Assembly: GCF_022458985.1 (NCBI RefSeq)
Contig: NC_061774.1
Location: 19,376,697-19,440,696 of the forward strand
DNA: 64,000 bases
Direction: 5' to 3'
Source of the DNA: Mugil cephalus
Lineage: Eukaryota > Chordata > Actinopteri > Mugiliformes > Mugilidae
A model generated the notes under the pieces. It had not been told where the DNA came from. It made no database searches and was given only the letters and a program-made list of their open reading frames with translations. Positions 60,171 through 64,000 of this stretch are shown here, piece after piece. A program made the translations under genes and the position numbers. Numbering within the stretch: the first letter of the stretch is position 1; each line of letters opens with the position of its first letter.

Positions 60171-60176
60171 TTTATT
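60171..60176 (-). terminator. apool: Candidate apool polyadenylation signal (AATAAA)
   Basis: AATAAA on the - strand, 532 bases past the apool stop, giving a 3' UTR of ordinary length. Prediction only. Confidence 0.35.
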
Positions 60177-60707
60177 TCGAGATCCTTAATTAACAAGTGA
60201 AGACGATTTTCCAACAAAGCAGCGCGGCACCAGTCCATCTTGTTATCGTTACCAGCACATGTACAGAATTCTCAGCCTGGGCTAAATTATAATAAATAAA
60301 AGCACCATGCATTCGTGTCTGTGAAAGCTGCAGCTCAAGAGCCAGTAATTCTTAAATGACACAAACAAAGAGAATTTCACAATCTGCCATTTATGATTGA
60401 AAAAGCTTGAAAATAGTGGGTGTATTTTTTTTTTTTCTTTCTAAGTTTCTATCCCACGCAAACCGATTCAGTTTTGTGTACCGGAATCCGTTTGATTGCT
60501 GCTGCTATGCAAATTGGATGTTTTCTGTGGAAATATAACTGATGTGGGCAGACAAAATGAGAATGGAAATGTTGATTAAAGTATTTCTAACTGAGCTTGC
60601 GTGCAAAAAGGCCTATTTACACCGCATAATGAGTGTATGTCAGTCTGGAGGAAAAGTGAGATGGCAGTGCGGTAATGAGGCCTCTCTCTGCGGCTGTCTG
60701 CGGTCTC
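60177..60707 (-). other. apool: apool 3' UTR (inferred)
   Basis: Sequence between the apool stop and the candidate poly-A signal. It has no other recognised feature apart from a T-run near 60427. Confidence 0.4.
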
Positions 60708-60796
60708 TCAGCTGCGTGTGCTGTACAGGTCTTCATCCTCGGGGTTGGACTGGCCGAAGTCCATGAGAGAAGGGTCTGCCTTGAAATCGGAGCCCT
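60708..60796 (-). CDS. apool: MICOS subunit Mic27 (apool), last coding exon
   Basis: An 89-base exon completing a glutamate codon and encoding GSDFKADPSLMDFGQSNPED then EDLYSTRS and TGA. The C-terminus closely matches the human APOOL ending (DPKLMDHGQSHPED, then MYSTRS) and identifies the gene. The acceptor ccctccag and its phase fit exon 62185-62286 upstream. Confidence 0.92.
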
Positions 60797-62184
60797 CTGG
60801 AGGGCGGCAAGAGAAATGCAGAACCAAATGACAGTCAAAAGCACAGAAATAGTAGCAATTAAACCTTAAATGCATTCGGAGAATATAGTCCAGTTGCTAA
60901 ATAATCCGGTTATCCCACATTGTCGAGTTCACCATTGAGGCACTTGTGACGTTGTTGATACCCAGAAGCACAAAAACACCCACACATGCACCTTCACACT
61001 CTTTTCTGTTTTTTTTTTTTTTTTTTTTTTTTTTACCAGAAGTCATCTTGCCTTGTCATTCGTGGCCAGCTTTCTCTGAATGTGGTCTTGCAGATACATT
61101 TAAAAAAAAATGTGACTGAGATACGAAAGGCTGATATGTAGATAAGATCTGTGGATATAAAATCCAGTAAATTACAACATGAAAATAAAAAAATTGCACA
61201 AAATCATTATGCTGCTGCGTGAGTTATAAAATCACCAGTTAAAAAATAATTTCGGAGTTTGTTTGGATGCTACTTTGTGTATGCAGGGAGGTGCAACACG
61301 AGTTTTATTTTCTCAAAACAAAAACAATTCACTCATAGTTTCAGCATCATGCTAAAGTATCTCATGCATGATGGGGAACTGTCGCTCTGTTCAGCTTTAA
61401 CTCAGACTGACAAGACTGTACAGAAAGCTTGACTAATGATTTATCCATATATTCTTTTCCGCGGTAACTCATTCACTCCTCGATCTGTCGAGCTGTCTCA
61501 TACATAGAGATGGCTTCTCCAAAGGCAAAATATGATATGCGCAGTTAAGCTGTTCCAGCGAGACCAGCAACACATATCCATTTACATCAGACACAGAATG
61601 TGCTGTTCCTGAGGAGAAACTGACAATAGCTTCATCAAACTCCACTTAGTTTAGGAGTGGAATTTCAGGACAATTTATACCTGCCCACAAACTAGAACGA
61701 GACGCAGCACGTTTAAGTGGCTTAAAATGCAGGTAATTTTCAGAGGTGTGTGTGCGAGTCTGCATGCTTTAAGGGGTCGCCCCCCCCCCCCCCGATATTG
61801 TGGTCTCACTGAGATCTTTCCCACCACAAGAAGCCACGCAGTTTCATTCATTATAACCAAAAATAGACTGGAACCAAAAATACTTGTTCCCAGTGAAAAC
61901 CAGATGCCAATCAAATCACACGGGGCTCATCATCAACCTCATGACTGAGCGTGTACTAAACTGGTGAAAACAAACTAGTATTGAGCGGTTGCAGAAGGAA
62001 ACTCAAGTATTAATGCTCGTATGGATGTCTGGAATTTTAAAGATGGTGCCGATGTGTCAGTGCAAGGTTTAGCTGGATTACAGAATCAATGCTACAAGGC
62101 CAGAAATCCAGACATTGGTCTGTTTGTGTCATTGGATCTGTTGAGAAGAGACTAACTCCCAAACCAGAGCAGTGTTCTTAGTAC
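60797..62184 (-). other. apool: apool intron before the last exon
   Basis: A 1.39 kb intron. It contains a T26 run at 61009-61034 and a C14 run at 61780-61793. No further exon was seen. Confidence 0.85.
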
Positions 62185-62286
62185 CTTTGCTGCCTCCTTC
62201 TGCAGGTTGTTGAGTCGGCGTCTCCTCCAAGGCTGCAGCAGGTGGCTGGCTAGCTAACTCGGGCTCAGCTGATTCAACGTGGGGCA
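62185..62286 (-). CDS. apool: Mic27 (apool), low-complexity tail exon
   Basis: A 102-base exon, phase 1-in and 1-out, encoding VPHVESAEPELASQPPAAAL then EETPTQQPAEGGSK. Only one frame is open, and it is the one demanded by the neighbouring exons. Its composition (Glu, Pro, Ala, Gln) matches the disordered tail of Mic27. Acceptor ttcaag, donor gtacta, which is not a strong consensus. Confidence 0.78.
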
Positions 62287-62597
62287 CTTGAAGGAAATCA
62301 AAATGTAACCCAGGGTTAGCAGCACGGACATAAACTGAATAAAGAATATTAAAATGCTAAATGAACACTGTGTGTTAATGCCTTGTTATGGGTGACTAAT
62401 AGCTAAATCGAGTGCAGTGTCAGCGTGCTGTGCAATAATTCGCTTTAGTTGATTCAAATGAAGTATTTGCATAAAAGTGGTGGCAGGAGGGACGACTTTA
62501 TGGTCAGGAGTTAGCGGCGACTGGCGTCGCGTTAGTTTGCATGGCCACTGCGTCTTCCTCTCTGAAGGCACATTACGGGGAGGAATATTTTTGGTAC
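62287..62597 (-). other. apool: apool intron
   Basis: A 311-base intron between the two low-complexity tail exons. The upstream reading frame stays open through most of it, so intron retention would add a long unrelated tail. Confidence 0.75.
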
Positions 62598-62741
62598 CTG
62601 CTGGCCCGTCTGCTGCCTTTGGAGCAGATGTTTCTTCAGACGAAGGAGCAGACTGTATGCTCAGCGTGGGCTCCGCCACAGGGGACGGTTGTTCCTCAGA
62701 GGGAGGGGAGGTCTCTGCTGGCACAGCATTTGTCAGTGGAT
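62598..62741 (-). CDS. apool: Mic27 (apool), low-complexity tail exon
   Basis: A 144-base exon encoding PLTNAVPAETSPPSEEQPSP, then VAEPTLSIQSAPSSEETSAP. The phases (two bases in, one base out) agree with both neighbours. The donor GCAG/gtacc is placed by phase and by the next exon rather than by homology. The tail is rich in Ser, Pro, Glu and Thr and has little counterpart in mammals. Confidence 0.78.
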
Positions 62742-62865
62742 CTGGACAAAGATGAAATACGCCACCATCATCAGTAGAAGTCTTTGCGTGATTGTTTGAG
62801 AAACAAAGACCGAGACAGAAGAAAGGGTATCATAGCAGGGATATATATATAAATATAAAAAATAC
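62742..62865 (-). other. apool: apool intron (short)
   Basis: A 124-base intron containing a short (TA)n run near 62841-62850, with donor gtattt and acceptor tgtccag. Confidence 0.8.
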
Positions 62866-63010
62866 CTGTGCTGGTCTCTGTAGTGGATATTTCTGTGAGT
62901 GTTACTGGTGACATTTCCTTCGATGCGACAGCGGCGTCAGTCTCAGCTGATTCCACTTCTGTCCCTGAGACGGTGGAACTCTGCGCTGACTTGTTTGGCA
63001 CTGTAGCAGA
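62866..63010 (-). CDS. apool: Mic27 (apool), Ser/Thr/Glu-rich tail exon
   Basis: A 145-base exon starting after gttag and encoding SATVPNKSAQSSTVSGTEVE, then SAETDAAVASKEMSPVTLTE and ISTTETST. It is predicted to be disordered. The phase fits both flanks. I see no known domain. Confidence 0.82.
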
Positions 63011-63435
63011 CTAACAGCACATGAATAATAATAAAAAAAAGCTTTAAATTAATACGGGTTGACTACGTTCTTTTGACAACACAAACAATCTGGAAACAGA
63101 ACAGAGCACTAGCTTTACAATCTTCCAGAGGTGCTCCCAAGTTAGATTTAATACACCGACGAAAAACTTCATATTCGACACAATGTGCGTGCAAAAGCTT
63201 TCATTTTCCGGTAACACGCAATGATCAGAAAAGAGCAAGGAAAGGAAATGGAATACAACAGAGGGATTTTTTTTTGAGCGAGTAAAATATGTCAAGGGGA
63301 AATCATTCAGTGGGAACTGCGTTGTCATTACAGGGGCTGAACCCACAGAAAGTACAGCTTTACTGTACTTTCTATTTTAAAATCAGCCAGCTACAGCTAC
63401 ACCTAATGTTGTAATAACTCAAAATGACTGTTCAC
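63011..63435 (-). other. apool: apool intron
   Basis: A 425-base intron with donor gtgaac and acceptor ctgttag. Nothing else was recognised. Confidence 0.85.
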
Positions 63436-63546
63436 CTGTGGCTGCGAAACAGCAGTCTCTTTGGGTAGAGGCTCCTTGGAGGCAAATAGTGAAGACACTG
63501 CAGCGCTGCTCCACTGCCCTGCAGCGTACACCTTTTTACCCGTCAC
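63436..63546 (-). CDS. apool: Mic27 (apool), exon after the second membrane segment
   Basis: A 111-base phase 0 exon encoding VTGKKVYAAGQWSSAAVSSL then FASKEPLPKETAVSQPQ. Human APOOL has VTAKKVYATSQ at the same place. This is the intermembrane-space-facing part just after the inner-membrane anchor. The acceptor cccaag is slightly unusual; the donor is gtgaac. Confidence 0.92.
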
Positions 63547-63647
63547 CTTGGGAGCACGAGAGACGACGTCAGGATTAAAAAAAAAATTTTTAAAAAAATG
63601 ATATGAATCATACCAAGATGTCGGCGTTTGAAAAAAAGCACCATTAC

Positions 63648-63739
63648 CTTAAACACAGCCACCGCTTGTGCCGGATAACAGACAGAGGCTCCTGCGCTCA
63701 TCAGGCCCAGCGGAAGAGCTAACCTCTTGAAACGAGATC
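63648..63739 (-). CDS. apool: Mic27 (apool), membrane segment exon (first in window)
   Basis: A 92-base exon starting with two bases of a split glycine codon and encoding SRFKRLALPLGLMSAGASVC then YPAQAVAVFK. The human equivalent is SKFKKITYPLGLATLGATVC. This is a hydrophobic inner-mitochondrial-membrane segment of a MICOS subunit that helps hold crista junctions and, in mammals, binds cardiolipin. The close relative apoo (Mic26) is less similar here. The N-terminal exons lie past 64000. Confidence 0.93.
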
Positions 63740-64000
63740 CTGAAATTAAATTTCAATCGATGCCTTGAGATTAAATCGCTGGAGGACTACTACAGGCGGC
63801 TATGTTCGGAAAGGACACGGACAAATTGCATCTTATTTAGACCAACGCAGTGCACAGATTAAACCTGCTGGCGGTTGTGCCAAGCCAGTTTGAATGCAGG
63901 GCAGATGTCGCATGAGTATGGCAAACACACAATTGTTTCAGTGACAGAAACCTGATTTGATATCAGCATACGAATGACTCCACTATGAAAATGAGACAAG
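63740..64000 (-). other. apool: apool intron, running off the window
   Basis: Sequence right of the first visible apool exon. No upstream exon was recognised, so the gene's 5' half is outside the window. Confidence 0.8.

Noticed and set aside
62386..62597. Continuation of the apool frame past the exon ending at 62598
   Set aside because: It would bypass the strongly conserved C-terminal exon; splice phase and composition favour ending at 62598.
1..64000. CRISPR arrays, operons, phage or bacterial toxin-immunity loci
   Set aside because: The window is spliced vertebrate DNA. The RHS/Tox-GHH similarity is the ordinary teneurin fold, and no regular spacer-repeat pattern was seen.
1..64000. tRNA, rRNA or microRNA genes
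   Set aside because: I saw no convincing tRNA boxes, rRNA segments or clear precursor hairpins by eye; a covariance-model scan was not possible.

Overview
The window reads as vertebrate nuclear DNA, almost certainly from a ray-finned fish. Genes are split into short exons with GT-AG introns of a few hundred to a few thousand bases, far more compact than in mammals. The repeats are also of kinds common in teleosts: Tc1/mariner relics, LINE 3' ends, hAT-like fragments and many (CA)n and poly-A tracts. I cannot name the species.

Four protein genes are supported. (1) tenm1 (teneurin-1), + strand: the last 16 coding exons, 17513-41767, with unbroken splice phase, encode the C-terminal 1416 residues (NHL propeller, YD-repeat/RHS barrel, Tox-GHH-like end and the teneurin C-terminal associated peptide). 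The first 17.5 kb is best read as one large upstream tenm1 intron. (2) sh2d1a (SAP, SH2 adaptor), - strand, 46628 down to 44195: three exons, tail-to-tail with tenm1. (3) agtr2 (angiotensin II type 2 receptor-like GPCR), - strand, 52539-51265: an intact single coding exon of 424 residues. (4) apool (MICOS subunit Mic27), - strand: the last six coding exons, 63739 down to 60708; its 5' exons lie beyond the right edge.

The layout is: 1-17.5 kb intron with repeats, purine/pyrimidine tracts and CpG-dense patches; 17.5-42.6 kb tenm1 3' half and 3' UTR; 42.6-46.6 kb sh2d1a; 46.6-51.3 kb intergenic; 51.3-52.5 kb agtr2; 52.6-60.2 kb intergenic, with a nested LINE-in-Tc1 relic at 57.3-59.1 kb; 60.2-64 kb apool. 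In human all four genes are X-linked and TENM1/SH2D1A are also convergent neighbours, so the block looks like conserved vertebrate synteny. The genes do not form a pathway: cell adhesion, lymphocyte signalling, peptide-hormone reception and mitochondrial cristae.

No new gene system is evident. The points most worth a second look are a CAG/polyglutamine tract in the sh2d1a tail, a (TG)n microsatellite serving as the sh2d1a exon 2 acceptor tract, an altered amidation signal in the tenm1 C-terminal peptide, an enlarged third intracellular loop in agtr2, an enlarged low-complexity tail in apool, the nested transposon, and one exon-like orphan ORF in the large tenm1 intron.
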